Assembly: GCA_003427395.1 (NCBI GenBank)
Contig: BFEA01000024.1
Span: 1,859,164-1,923,163 of the forward strand
Length of the DNA: 64,000 nucleotides
Direction of reading: 5' to 3'
Origin: Chara braunii
Taxonomy: Eukaryota > Streptophyta > Charophyceae > Charales > Characeae
The first letter of the stretch is position 1. Every line of letters begins with the position of its first letter. Both the position numbers and the translations under genes were made by a program. The notes below the pieces were generated by a model. It had not been told where the DNA came from and did no database searches. It worked only from the letters and a program-made list of their open reading frames with translations. Shown here in pieces: positions 33,561 through 44,815 of this stretch.

Positions 33561-34162
33561 TGAAATAATAATCATGAAGGCAACGAAAAGCTCCGGCCCC
33601 ACGACAACAAAACCATGAGGGATAAGCTCGCCGGGTGCTCAACCTCTCAGTCCCTTCGCGCTACCTCGATACTCCCGCGCCATCGCTCTTCGGCATCGAT
33701 CCCTGAACCTCCCAAATAAAAGTCCAACACCGTAACCAATAGTGCTAGGTCCAAGGCTGGGTCTAGTTTTGACGGACACCTAAATAAACACATACTGCGT
33801 GATGCACAGATCTACCGAAACGTTTTCAAAAATCTCGTTGTCGTCGATGTCGTCCCCCACATGTATGTACAGGTCACCGGCAAGCGCACCAGTCCAGAGA
33901 CAATCTTTTTAATTCTCGTTTAATTAAAAATAAAAATTTAACCGGCAACCGCACCGACTTCACAATCATCAATACGAAGAAAGATCACGTGCGCCTTCAG
34001 TCTGCACGCCCACACACTCTCTACTCTAGTCAACCATTCAGTCAACGTAAACCACATACACTGTCACGACTGGCGCGGTGTACTTAAACTTTAAACTAAA
34101 CTTATTTTTTGTCATCTACGAAAACCAGGGCGGATACCCTTGTAAGGGTGTTCGCACCGACA

Positions 34163-34345
34163 TCGCGATCGAATGAATCATCTGCTAGAACACGAAAATA
34201 TACACTGCCACACATGTAGATTCAGTCCAAAAACCCGAGGCCAAAAAGGTCGCACCAACAGCAGGCTTCCTCCCGAGTGTTCCACAAGATTGTTGCAAAA
34301 TCGTGCCGCCCAAACTCCATTCGCACAGGCCCAAACCAACCTCGG
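34163..34345 (+). repeat. Dispersed core repeat resumes after giant element
   Basis: After the element end, GATCGAATGAATCATCTGCT, a core-motif copy and the TGTAGATTCAGTCC block follow in the order seen at 5766-5935. About 40 bp present in the reference copy (GGCTGGCCTCAAGG ... GATGAGCATA) are missing at the insertion point. Confidence 0.85.
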
Positions 34346-34499
34346 CCCAAACAGTCGCTGCCAGACTAAAAAAAAAATATCATGGAAAAACAATATTTAA
34401 GTTTTCTTGGGATTTTGATTCGTAGTTTACTAGGGCCTATGGGTCCCCTTTTTGATGAGCTTCAAGGTTTTAATTGGGAGAATTTTTGAATCTTTGTCC

Positions 34500-35545
34500 G
34501 ACCCAACTCGTTTCCTCTCCCACCCCGCTCGTGTCCCGAGCCCATCCTACTCCCCGTTCCAACCTTGTCCATCCCACGGGAGGAACTCTCCCCTCCCACC
34601 CATCCTTCCTCCCCCGATCTTTGATCCTATCCCGACCCGCTCGAGCCGGGCCCCCCCCTTCAATTCATTTGACCTTGGTCCCTCCGATTGGCTTCTCTCT
34701 CCAACCCGTTGTCGCCTAGATCCCACCCATCCCGATCTTCTCCCGTCCCGACCTCGCCCTATCCCGACCTGCGTTCTGCTCTAGCTCCATCTCGCCCTGA
34801 TCCCCGTCCCGGCCTCGTTCCTGCCCCGATCCCATCCACCCCGGTCTTCTTCCACTCCAACCCCGCCTTGTCCTGCCCCGCCCTCACCCTCGTCCCGTCT
34901 TCGTCCTAACCCGACCCCGTGCTCCCACCCTGATCCCCGTCTACCCTGGTCCTCTTCCGTTCCGATCTCGCCCTGTCCCATCCCGTCCCGACCCTCGTCC
35001 CGTCTTCATCTTATCCCGACCCCGTTCTGTCCTCACCCCGCCCCAATCCCATCCATCCTGATCCTTTCTCGTGCTGACCTCGCTCCCGTCTTCGTCCTAT
35101 CCCGACCCCGATCCTGTCCACCCGGTCATCTTCCATTCTGATCTCGCCCTGTCCCATCCCGTCCCAACCCTCGTCCTGTCTTCATCCTATCTCAGCCCCG
35201 CTCTGTTCTCACACCCCCCCCGATCTCGTCCATCCCGACCCCTTCCCGTGCTCACCTCGCCCTTTCCCGTTCCCAATCCAATCTCGTTCATGCTGATTGG
35301 CTCTCGTTTTGCCCTGACCCTTTCCCGACCCGCCCCGAACCGCGTCCCATCTTCGTTCAGTCCCTCACCCCTACTCTGCTCCGTTTCCACAGACCCGTCC
35401 CGACCCCCGTCCCGTTAGCATCTTATCCTGACCCTGCCCCGATCCCCCTCGTCCCGATCCTGTCCACCCCGAGCTTTTCCCGTGCCCTATCTCCCTCCCT
35501 GGTTCATGATCTTGTTCCGATCTACCACCCCTTTCTCGAACCCTG
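34500..35545. repeat. Degenerate pyrimidine minisatellite (TCCCGACCC-type)
   Basis: About 1 kb consists of variants of CCCGACC, TCGTCC, CATCC and CTGATC words with very few purines on the + strand. It is clearly an old tandem array with no fixed short period. The frames it opens are proline/serine-rich and have no supported function. Confidence 0.85.
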
Positions 35546-35694
35546 TCCCCCTTTAGAAGATTACGGGAGAGCCGATTTTCGGGAAGTAGGCGGCAAACGA
35601 GTACGCCTTAAGCCAACTATTTTCAACCTACAGTCGTCCTCAATCTACACAAGAGCATTGATAGCTGAGCACAGGTTCGTCGCACCCCAAAAGC

Positions 35695-36115
35695 ATGTCG
35701 AGCCAAAAAAATGAGGCTAGGAAGGGGAAAGGGTTGCCACGGACGATTTGGCATCAGGGCGCCATGGGGCACCACTCGTCCGACTGGCGGCCTCGGCGAG
35801 AGGAAGGGAGGAAGGAGGATGTAACCATGACAGAAACATCATCCTCCCATCCACCCTCCACAATCCACGCGGAAGGTGCACAATCCCCCTCACAATCTCC
35901 CCCCCCTCCAGCAGAGCTGTTGAAGGAAATGAAAGACCTGCAGGAAAGGAAAGAAGTCAATAACAGTCAATCCCGGTGGACTACATGGGCAGACAAGCTT
36001 AAAAAGATGTACTCTGGCCAGACCTTATGGAGAGGGGGAAGGAAACCTGGAAATCCCACTGGACAATCTGACCACAGCGTCAACTTTCTTCTTAGCAAAA
36101 TTCTTAGCTAAGCCA
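35695..36115 (+). pseudogene. LINE-2 ORF1, N-terminal fragment
   Basis: A 138-codon frame begins MSSQKNEARKGKGLP. It has a hydrophilic, Ser/Pro-rich middle (SSSHPPSTIHAEGAQSPSQS) and a short Glu/Lys stretch (ELLKEMKDLQERKE). ORF1 proteins bind LINE RNA and form the transposition particle. This frame ends at a stop and seems to continue in another frame at 36176. Confidence 0.6.
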
Positions 36116-36149
36116 GAGGATAAGATAATCAGCCAAGGGGGAAAAAAGC

Positions 36150-36957
36150 AAAGGGTAAAAGCACTTCCAGGGGATGTGATCAAGGAAAGGGATGCAATAT
36201 ACACTCGCCACGCGAGTACATGGGTTTTTTATGACGACGCAGCCTGCAAATCTACCAATGATAAGGTAGGGTGGATCTGGAAACGGCTCGCAACCCTCAA
36301 AGGATCCGAGGAGGGGGCGCGAGATTTCTTCCTGATCCAACCTATCTCGTCAACGGTAGTCAAGGTAATTTGCATGTTTGATTCAAACAAAAGAATCATG
36401 GACACATGACGGAGCATACCATGCGGGCGGGCGGAGGTCCGGATTTTTCCCTGTTCTCCCCCAAAACAGCAAAAACCAGAGGAAAAGGGGGACCGATTAA
36501 TATCCGATCATTACTAGGTGGAATTCCGTCATGTGCCCATTGAAATTCAAGGGGCCTTTGTGCGAGAATTAGCCCAAAAATATGAAATTGTTGACTTCAT
36601 CGATCCTTTCCCACCCCATGTGACCCCAAGGGATGACTACCTCATGATAGCCCTTGATCTTCGGAAAGGCCACATCTTCACCATTGACGACGTGATCCTC
36701 TTCCGAATAGGAGGGCGAGATTTCATAATCCACACGACACATAAAACGAGACCCTGGTGTGTTAAATGCCAGACATACAACCATCTCCCGACAGAATCTA
36801 ACTGTCCCCACCACCCGGCCAAAAGGATTAGAATCACAGGGCGTCTGATCCGTGACCCTCTCAAAGACACCCGATGGAGGACGGTCGATGCCGGTCACGA
36901 AGGATGGGTATACGTGGATGAGCCACGAGAGGGAGGTGGAGTGAGGGGATGGGAATG
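36150..36957 (+). pseudogene. LINE-2 ORF1, RNA-binding region with zinc knuckle
   Basis: The frame reads DKVGWIWKRLATLKGSEEGA and, after stops, VEFRHVPIEIQGAFVRELAQ, FIDPFPPHVTPRDDYLMIAL and KTRPWCVKCQTYNHLPTESN followed by CPHH. The layout resembles the DUF4283-plus-zinc-knuckle arrangement of plant LINE ORF1. A globular block is followed by C-x2-C-x4-H-x6-C. A frameshift or stop near 36516 separates the two halves. Confidence 0.75.
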
Positions 36958-37523
36958 ACAAAAAGGGGAGACTTTGGAATGGAATACCAAACCCCCAAAT
37001 CAATGGACCCCCCCAAACCAGTGGAGGCACATATGGACAAGGCTGTCAAATCCCCCCCCAAGGACCCTGAGAAACCAGCACATTCACAACAGACCAGCTC
37101 TGAAGTAGGGGGGACTGAGCTTCATCTTGGACCCAGGCCTCAAGACTTCATCACCCCAACAAATTTGGGATAACTATGGCATTCCCCGACCCCAAAGAAA
37201 AAAACGCATCCAGGCAAGAACGATAAATTACAGAACCAGAGCAAAAGATGCATCCCCAAAAAAACAGAGAACAAATTTCAGGTTATTGCGGACACATTAG
37301 ATAACGGGGACAAGCAGTTAGCCGAGCAGGGGACCAGGGAATTGGGGCAAAACGAGCCAACTGGGGGGGAAGGGAAAAATAAGACTCAAGAATGGGCAAA
37401 GGATAAGGGAAAAAAGATGGGGGGTCGGGAAAAGGGAAGGAGAAAGGAAAGGAAAAGGAAGACAACCAACAAGGGATTATACACCGGGCCTCGGAAGAGG
37501 CAGCAGTAGCAGATCCTCCCCGA

Positions 37524-38636
37524 ATGGTTCAGAGCCCGCAAGAACAGCTCCCCAAAATGAGCCCTTCCGGAACCACGCCTTCGCCTGCTATAGGGGAAAC
37601 ACCCTCTACAACAGATCCTTTCCTTCAGGCATTCGGACCCCATCCCATAGATTGGGAATCACCGGGGGCCTCCCCGGATGAGAAGATGATGGACAACGCA
37701 CCTGAGGCTTGGGGGTCACAAGGGGAAGAGGATATCGAGACTAAGCTAAAGGGTTTGGCAGAATGGCTAATTAGTCATGTTCGATCATTATATTCAGGTC
37801 AATCAGAGGCATATTGGGACGAGGCTTACGTACACTTGTTCTCCTTACTAGATGAAAGTCCCAATCTAAAACAAGCCCTGGGGCAAGGTCTGTCCCCGAA
37901 TCTGGATTGGCAATCAGCGTTGTATAGAATCTGGAACATTGTACACCAAAAGTTTCAGCCCCCCGAAACGACAAAGGCACCTGACCAGCCTGAAGCATCA
38001 GATCGGGTAGACAGGATACCTGATCTGCCCGAAGACACTGACGGGTTAGGTCATACCAACAAACTCTTCCTTCCTGACAGTACTCAACCGACATCGCACG
38101 TAGAAATAATCGAACAAGGGAAGGATGAAGATGCACGAAATGCAGAAGAAACAAGACTCTCCAAACGATTAAAAATACGTCATCTCATTGAGAAGGGATT
38201 GTACCACAAAAGCCTACCGAAAGGGGACAAAGTGTTGGTACTTCCCATCAGAAGGAAGACCGGAAAATGGGAACTGGGTCTGTCACCGGCTGACTCTGAG
38301 GACTCATACGCCCCGTCCTATGGAGGGATGACGTTGCATGGTTGGCACATGAAAAGGGAGGGGACACTAGGAATCCACGAAGTCACAGACTTTATCACAA
38401 ACGAATACGAGCCAGGAGCAATGGCCACCATCAGCGTACCTTCGAAAAACCTGAAGATGGCCTATAAAGACATATACGTAAGATTTGAAGACAATAAAGA
38501 AGCAGGGCTGCAATGGCTCACACAGAACCTGTTTCACCCAACAACAAAATTAAGCCTAGTAATATTTGGTCAACGGACGACCTACTCACCTGTATATGCA
38601 CAATACCGAGGAAGAATATTCTTAACAGGGGAGTAG
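37524..38636 (+). CDS. LINE-2 370-codon frame (ORF1 C-terminal part or separate ORF)
   Basis: An uninterrupted frame begins MVQSPQEQLPKMSPSG. It is acidic and Pro-rich at first, then has a helical block (SHVRSLYSGQSEAYWDEAYV). A mixed C-terminal domain follows, with SLPKGDKVLVLPIRRKTGKW and GWHMKREGTLGIHEVTDFIT. No named domain is recognised. It lies between the zinc knuckle and the endonuclease, so it may be the C-terminal part of ORF1, an extension of ORF2, or an element-specific protein. The ATG may not be the true start because in-frame similarity upstream cannot be judged. Confidence 0.6.
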   Translation: MVQSPQEQLPKMSPSGTTPSPAIGETPSTTDPFLQAFGPHPIDWESPGASPDEKMMDNAPEAWGSQGEEDIETKLKGLAEWLISHVRSLYSGQSEAYWDEAYVHLFSLLDESPNLKQALGQGLSPNLDWQSALYRIWNIVHQKFQPPETTKAPDQPEASDRVDRIPDLPEDTDGLGHTNKLFLPDSTQPTSHVEIIEQGKDEDARNAEETRLSKRLKIRHLIEKGLYHKSLPKGDKVLVLPIRRKTGKWELGLSPADSEDSYAPSYGGMTLHGWHMKREGTLGIHEVTDFITNEYEPGAMATISVPSKNLKMAYKDIYVRFEDNKEAGLQWLTQNLFHPTTKLSLVIFGQRTTYSPVYAQYRGRIFLTGE

Positions 38637-38763
38637 ATTGGGATGCACAGGATTGGTCACCATTCCAAGCCAAATAGTGGGAGGGAACACACGGCTCAAA
38701 ATTGACTGGGTAGAAGTGGTGTATGGTAAGAACCAAACGTGGAAACACACCCTTCAGCAGGCA

Positions 38764-39720
38764 GACCTAGATATTCGATCGATCAATGTAAACGGTCTAG
38801 CATCCCGCAACCCGGAAAAAATAATGCATTGTGGGACCTAATGCGGGGGGTGGGGGGAAGAACATAACCGGACATAATTTGCGTCTAGGAAACCCACTTA
38901 ATGGACACAGCAGAACATCACAGGGCACACAAGCAAGTTTGTCCCTTTCAAAAATATCAAACTTGTGCCCCTACTCCAGGGAGTGCAGGGGTGACCATAT
39001 GGATTCCGCCCGAATCACGCTATAAATATCTCGACTGAGAACAAGATAAGGTGGAAGGACGGTGGGTTAAGGTGTTGGGCATGCTGGAGTTAGAAATAGT
39101 TTGCATTTGATCCATCTATGCTCCTAACACTCCCCAGGAAAGAAGGTTTTTTTTTAAAAAGATCAAAATGATCCCTATCCCCGACATTCCGGTAATATTA
39201 GCAGGAGACTTCAATGCCACACCGGACAGGTGGCTGGACCGTTGGAGAATCCCTCCTACTACCGCACGCAACGCAGAGGAGGACAAGGGGATGTTGAGGG
39301 ATTTGTGCGCCCCCCTCTCTCTCTTTGACACCTTCAGGCGTAGTCACCCGACCGAAAAGGTTTTTACTTGTTTACAAAATAATAACCCTGACAGACTGTC
39401 AAGATCTAGAATCGATCTAATCTTGGCATCAGAGGACTTGAGTGGAGGGCTTACCTTGGCAGCAATACCGCCGATCAGCCCACACCCAGGCCTGGACCAT
39501 AGGATGTGTATGGCAGTCTAGACCTTCCGAAAACGACCAGATCATTGGGCCAGTTACTATAAACTCAACACTTCTCTGCTTCATTTTAAATCCTTTCAGA
39601 AGTACCTGCAGCAGGTTTGGAACTTCAAGAAGGATCACCGCTCCCAACAAGACTCTCAAATTGCATGGTTTAACAACGATTTGTTTTTTTTGGCAAAGAA
39701 ATGTGTCGAATATTCCAAAC
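38764..39720 (+). pseudogene. LINE-2 endonuclease
   Basis: The APE-type motifs appear in order but in changing frames: IRSINVNGLASRN, IICV-ETH region (TCCGTC near 38880), IYAPNTPQERR, PVILAGDFNATPDRWLDRW, SRSRIDLILASEDLSGG and PHPGLDHRMCM. All the expected catalytic blocks (N, E-T-H, GDFN, SRID, DH) can be found. At least two frameshifts and several stops interrupt it. It would cut the target strand for priming. Confidence 0.88.
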
Positions 39721-40206
39721 ATATAGTTGCACAGCGATACCAGCAGGAAATCATGATAATGCAAAACCTCATGGACGCCGAACAGAAACATTTTCGCAAG
39801 GGCAGAAATCAGTCTCCAACGAATTACAATCCCAAATACTAGATCTAAAAGTCCAGCTCTTGAAACACGCACAGTATCGTTGGCAGGGAGCCCAGATAAG
39901 GACAAGACTATCCAGAATCTCGACTGAAGGAGTAATGGATGCTCATTTTTTCAGCCTAGCTGGACCTCGTTTCAAAAGAATAACGATCGAGGCGCTCTAC
40001 GAACCACAAGCCATGGAATCGGATCCGGCTGTCTCCACGGCAAAGTACGCCAAGATAACATATGATTTTTACAAGGACCTTTTCACCACGCACATGGACA
40101 GATCAGACCCACAGGACCACGATCGTCGACTAAGAGACCTTTTAGAACCAATGAACAAGTCATTGACACCTGGACAGCGTGACTCTTTCGAGACCCCAAT
40201 CTCCAA

Positions 40207-41583
40207 ACAAGAAATCTAGACCGCCCTCCTGCAAATGAAAGAGGAAAAAGCACCAGGGATTGACGGCTTCCCCAAAGAATTTTGAGAAACTACATGGGAT
40301 TTTCTAAGTCGGGACATCATGGACTTCTATTAAGAAGTATGGATCACGGGTGAGATGAGCGAAAGGGTGGGGCAAGGAGTATTAACCCTCCTATATAAAA
40401 AGGGGGATAAAATGAAATTAGAAACTACCACTCTATCACACTTCTCATAATTATATACAAAATGTTGTCAAAAACCTTAGCTAACAGAATAATCCCTGTA
40501 ATGGAAGATATCATCCATCCCTCTCAAACCGGCTTTATGGAAAACATGAACATTCAAAAGAATATCCTTTTAATCCATGAGGTACTCGAACTCACACTGG
40601 CAAGACACTCTCCTCAAAACACAGCATTGATCTTTATTGATTTTGAAAAAACTTATGATCACGTAAACTGGTTGTTCTTAGACAAATGCATGGAAAGAAT
40701 GAATTTTGGACCAGACTTCAGACGCTGGGTTCAAATCCTACACCAGAATGCAACCACCTGCATTCAAGTTAATGGGTGCATGACACCACCCCTACGTCTG
40801 GAACGTTCGGTCCGTCAGGGGGACCCAATTGCCCCCGTCCTTTTTTTTGTCATCATGGAAGCACTTGCCGCCAACCTCCAAGCAAACAAGAACATCACCA
40901 GAATCCGAGTCACACACATCCTAGAGGAGGCAATCCCGGTGTGCTCCCTTTTTGCGGATGACCTCACCATCCTGGCGGGAGCTACACACAGCAACATGGA
41001 GGAAATCCCGCGAATGATGAAAACGTTTGCCAAGGATTTCGACATGACAGTCAACTGGGGGAGCAAAACTCAAGGGTGGTGGATTCATTATCAAGGGGGA
41101 CGCCCCCTTAAGTCACCAAAAATTAAATGGATGCCCTTAGAGACCCCAATAAAAATTCTTGGGGTTTCCATGACCGCCGAGGGACGCACACCAATCAACG
41201 ATGAATGGATTAGCACCCCGACACGACAAAAATTAGATAACTGGAGAAATAAGCACACATCCCTTTTCGGTCGTGCATTAGTAATTAACAGCGTGGTCTT
41301 CGCAACATTATGGTACAAATCGCTATTGTGGCCACTAAGCAAAACAACATTAAAAAACCTAAAGAGAAAGGCGACTACTTTCCTATGGAGGGGGTACGGT
41401 GAGCAAAATAACGTAATCAGCTGCGTGGCGTGGGATTCCATTATCCAACCTAAGGCAGGGGGAGGCTTAGGAATAATTGACCCGGTCACGCAAGTACAAG
41501 CACTACGACTAAAACGGATTAAAAAACTCATCTTCGTCCCCCAGTGTCCATGGTGTGCATTGGCTCTGGAACTTCTAGCTTGA
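40207..41583 (+). pseudogene. LINE-2 reverse transcriptase
   Basis: The RT fingers start with EEKAPGIDGFPKEF, then GVLTLLYKKGDKM, with stops up to 40461. From 40462 a continuous 373-codon frame carries HPSQTGFMENMNIQKNILLI, ALIFIDFEKTYDHVNWLFLD, RSVRQGDPIAPVLFFVIMEA, the catalytic LFADDLTILAGATHSNMEE, and KTQGWWIHYQGG. The thumb follows with TPIKILGVSMT and GRALVINSVVFATLWYKSLL. Both catalytic Asp blocks (FIDFEK and FADD) are intact. The upstream stops make the gene non-functional as read. Confidence 0.93.
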
Positions 41584-43263
41584 CTGGCCCCAGAAGCCCC
41601 CCAATCCACCCACCTGTTAATATGGTTGGAGGATCGACTCTGGACAATCCCACGCAAGTTCCCCCGAGCAAGGGAAGGGATGGACGGAGGCGATCGGATT
41701 CTGGACAACTTCTGGCCATCCTTATTGGAAACCTGGCGCAGACTCCCGCTCCCAGACAGAACTCACCCCGACCGCTAGGAGGAAGTCTACCGAAAACCCC
41801 TGTTTGGAAACCGATGGGTGACCAACTCAAGTTTGTATCATGACAAGCTCAGCTTTGCCTTGGAAGAGCTGGGTAAAGAAAGGGGTGCTCAGGGTCGGGG
41901 ATCTCTGGGCTAATGACACAAGGGATTGGAAAACAGGAGACCAAATGCAAGGAATCCTACGATACTGCCACCACGTACAATAACATTTCGATGACCTGAT
42001 TGAAGCTATCCCGCTGGCATGGTACCAAACTCTTAAACAAGGCCCCTCTTTAAAGGAAGGGGACTGGGTAACCAACAAGGAGTCTCCCCAAAGGATAGGG
42101 CAGATACACATGTTTTCACCCCAGGCTGTCCTGGTCAAACACTACGCAATCACTAGAACTGACACCCTCCAAGGTAGCAGAGCCCCCCTTGAATGGAAAG
42201 AGAGAGCATTCGTGTATCGAGTGAGAGTCTTAGAAGAGAAAGGACAGAGGGTGGTGTTCCAGCCTTTCAAACCAATCCAGGACCTGGCTCTGGACCCAGC
42301 AGAATGGGCTTGGGAACTCCCCCAGCAGAGGGGAGGTCCCAAAGCAGGACACATCGGCCTACACTAGTTATCGGTCAAATCAGCCTATAAAATGCTCAGA
42401 CCCAAGAGACGGTTGAGAGACGTAGTCAACGACAGATGGGCCAAACACCTAAATGTGGATCGCTCCCTCCTAACCCCAATCAAATGGTTCCAAGGGCAGA
42501 AGGCAAAACCCATGAAAATCACCTTTCTGCAGTGGCAAATCGCCCAACGCTGTCTGCCAACAAATGACTGGCTGACTGACCGTACTAATTTAGAACAAAA
42601 AGGTTTGCTGCTTCCATGGTGCCAACGGTGTCAGAGCCTTTTCCCTTTCCACAAAAGGGCGGAACCATCGAACACATCTTCATGCAATGCCCGATCGCCC
42701 AATTCATATGGAGATGGTGGGATCGCATATGGAGAAAGATGGAAACTACAGTTCCCTGGACCTGGTCTTGGCAAGCCATATTGGCCGGCCATTGGCCGCA
42801 CGCAGAAGCAGCCACGACCTTAATAGAGAATATGTACAAACTTGGAAGGAGGGCAGTGATGTGGGCACTTTGGTGGCAGAGATATACGCTGGTTATGGAA
42901 AAGGTGAAAGTAGAGCTGCCAGAAATCACTGAACAGATTCAGCAGCAGGTACATTTCGAACTCGCACAAAGATGCGGGATACCAAAGCACAATTAGATCT
43001 TTTTAAACAAGTAGGAGACGTTAGGAGACGGATTACAGTATTTTGCACAGACTGGGTGGGAGGGGAGAGAGAAGGATGGATTGCAAAAGTAGAATGGAGC
43101 GGAGATGGGGGAGAGGGACAGAGGGATTTGGAAGGGATGAGAGACTATCACCTAAGCTTCAAGGACTGGATAAACATAAAACCCTCATTCCCACTTCGCC
43201 CCGCTGCTGATTTTCCAGACCCGTTCCCGCCCCAGGCCCTTTCCCTGGCAGAGGTCCTGTCCT
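41584..43263 (+). pseudogene. LINE-2 C-terminal region with zf-RVT
   Basis: After a stop at 41583 the polypeptide continues in shifted frames. From about 42500 it reads KITFLQWQIAQRCLPTNDWL and LLLPWCQRCQSLFPF, then frame-shifted GGTIEHIFMQCPIAQFIWRW. This is the zf-RVT zinc-binding module typical of plant L1-like ORF2. The last frame ends TDWVGGEREGWIAKVEW and YHLSFKDWINIKPSFPLRPA, the same C-terminus as LINE-1, LINE-3 and (partly) LINE-4. Confidence 0.88.
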
Positions 43264-43771
43264 GAATGATAAAATCCTACAACCCAGTCTTCCTCACATC
43301 TCTTAATCATATAAGGAATCCTTCCCTGGAGCCCCCCAGGGAGTTTTCTGCTAAACAATTTTTCATTCCTTTTTATCCCCTTTTTTTCGCTGCTTTGTGT
43401 CTACAGATTGGGAGGGTCAAGGCTAGCAGCCCGGGCACTCTAATAACAAGAAAATACGGGGGATGGGGAGGGGGAGGGAGGAGCTAGTGTGTATCAGCAG
43501 GAATCAGTCGCCGGGTTCAGGGGGAAGAGGTTCCCCCTTTCCGCCTTTTTATCCCGCTCAGTCAATCCCCTGGATTCCAGGGCAATCAATGCTGGCCGGA
43601 TTCCCCCGTGACAGTTCCTCTTCTGATGTACTCCATATTCAATCTGTATATGGGACGCCGGACTCGTTTTCCAGCAAGGTGATGCTCCCCACCAATAGAT
43701 GGAGCCTTTCCCCAGGAGCTAGTGGTGGCTGCTCTTATCAGCACCACTAACACTGGCAGGGGGCCGGGGCA

Positions 43772-43802
<31 letters not shown>
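43264..43802 (+). repeat. LINE-2 3'UTR and poly(A) tail
   Basis: The segment includes CAGTCAATCCCCTGGATTCC, the stem-loop CCGGACTCGTTTTCCAGC (43658-43675), CACCAATAGATGGAGCC and GGCTGCTCTTATCAGCACCA. It ends in a 27-bp A-run (about 43777-43803). It closely matches the 3' ends of LINE-1 and LINE-4. Confidence 0.88.
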
Positions 43803-43803
<1 letters not shown>

Positions 43804-43805
<2 letters not shown>

Positions 43806-44005
43806 GATGGAAGTGAAGGAATGCTGGACCCGGTTTCCAGCATAGCCTACGCTGGGTAATGGCCCCAGTCCTTTCCGGGTTGTTTGTGAGGTTTCCCGGC
43901 CTCGATTTCCTCATGAATTCTTCCAAAAAAATAAAAATAAAAAAAATTGAACACTCACCACCAGACTCGAAATGATACTCGGGCACGAGAGGGTTAGCCC
44001 CTTTT
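43804..44005 (+). repeat. Second LINE-type 3' end fragment
   Basis: Directly after the poly(A) run, TGCTGGACCCGGTTTCCAGCA (stem-loop, 43822-43842) appears again. An A-rich stretch follows at 43924-43946. It may be a diverged solo 3'UTR of the same family. Confidence 0.5.
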
Positions 44006-44254
44006 AAGCAGAAAAGATGAATGAGAAAACCACTTCAAAGATGGTGGAAGTATCTCCCCTAATGACCAATGAAGTCAAGGTTGGCCAGAGTGGAAGCTTA
44101 AAGTTTTCCTGAAAATAAAAATAAAAATCAAACAACCAAGCAAGCAGTTGGGTGCGTCGGGGGAAACCGTGGATCAAAAAGTGCAGCAGGGAATCAGACA
44201 CCATGGAAACCAAGCATGAAAGATAATGAAAAGTAAACCGGCGGCGTGTGGAGT

Positions 44255-44384
44255 GCACACTCCAAATGAAAAAGGGTAACAAGGCAATGATCCAAACACA
44301 GCAAGAAAAAGAGAAGGTGCACTCCACATGAAAAAGGGTAACAAGGCAATGATCCAAACACAGCAAGGAAAAGAAAAGGGCTCC
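44255..44384. repeat. 64-bp tandem duplication
   Basis: TGAAAAAGGGTAACAAGGCA followed by ATGATCCAAACACAGCAAG occurs twice, offset by about 64 bp (from 44267 and 44331), with only a few differences. It opens an apparent minus frame that has no known function. Confidence 0.88.
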
Positions 44385-44693
44385 TCTGAAATGAGACGGA
44401 CAGCACACAGCCAGATTTCCTCATCGGTGGCAAGAACAGAGAATCAAGCAACAGACATTTTCACAACCCAAAAAACAAAGACAGAAACCTCATGCCTCTC
44501 CCTCTCTCTCTCTCTCTCTCTCTGTGTCTCCAGGAGAAAAGAAAGAGGAAAACAGATGGAGCACAAATCTGTGGATGCCATCTTGAACAGGAAGAAGCGG
44601 ATTTGATTTGTGGGCAAAGCAAAGCTGATAAGATACAAGGAATAAAACGGTAATGGAAGTCTGACACTCAACCCAGGAACACATGCAGACATC

Positions 44694-44815
44694 GGGCCTC
44701 GCTGCACTACTCTTGAAATGCACAAAAGACAAAAATCATGTCGCTGTATCTTTCCATGTTCTAGCGGAAGATTCACTCTCTTTTCGCACCTTTCAAGAGT
44801 AGTGCAGCGAGGCCC
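44694..44815 (-). mobile_element. MITE with perfect 25-bp terminal inverted repeats
   Basis: The termini (left arm starting GGGCCTCGCTGCACTACTCT) are perfect inverted repeats of 25 bp (44694-44718 and 44791-44815). They enclose a minus-strand core motif (TTTCCATGTTCTAGCGGAAG). Both flanks read ATC, a possible 3-bp target duplication, as made by Harbinger-type transposases. No coding capacity is present. A second copy lies at 51132-51250. Confidence 0.85.

Larger units (their letters stand above)
20146..34162 (+). mobile_element. Outer copy of a non-coding ~7-kb element with a nested inverted copy
   Basis: The left end is TGTCGAGCGCATCGG (20146) and the right end is CGCACCGACA (34162), flanked on both sides by TCGC. 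Removing the inner copy (24941-31884) leaves 7,073 bp. Its left 3.8 kb pairs in inverted orientation with 28.0-31.884 kb, and its right part (about 33.0-34.162 kb) pairs with 24.941-26.1 kb. This is what a second copy inserted in reverse inside the first would give. No transposase, integrase or RT is visible. It could be a giant solo LTR, a large LTR derivative without coding capacity, or a non-autonomous DNA transposon; the TG...CA ends do not decide between these. Confidence 0.75.
35640..43802 (+). mobile_element. LINE-2: near full-length L1-like retrotransposon
   Basis: In order it contains an ORF1 with zinc knuckle, a long second ORF1-like frame, endonuclease, RT, zf-RVT tail, 3'UTR and poly(A). 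It covers about 8.1 kb on one strand. It is the best preserved LINE in the window, with a 373-codon RT frame, but stops and frameshifts interrupt ORF1, the endonuclease and the C-terminal part. The exact 5' end is not marked by an obvious target-site duplication. Confidence 0.9.

Noticed and set aside
36569-37061. Minus-strand frames of up to 153 codons
   Set aside because: Shadows of LINE-2 ORF1, whose plus frame carries the zinc knuckle.
41091-41708. 205-codon minus frame
   Set aside because: Shadow of the LINE-2 RT thumb region on the plus strand.
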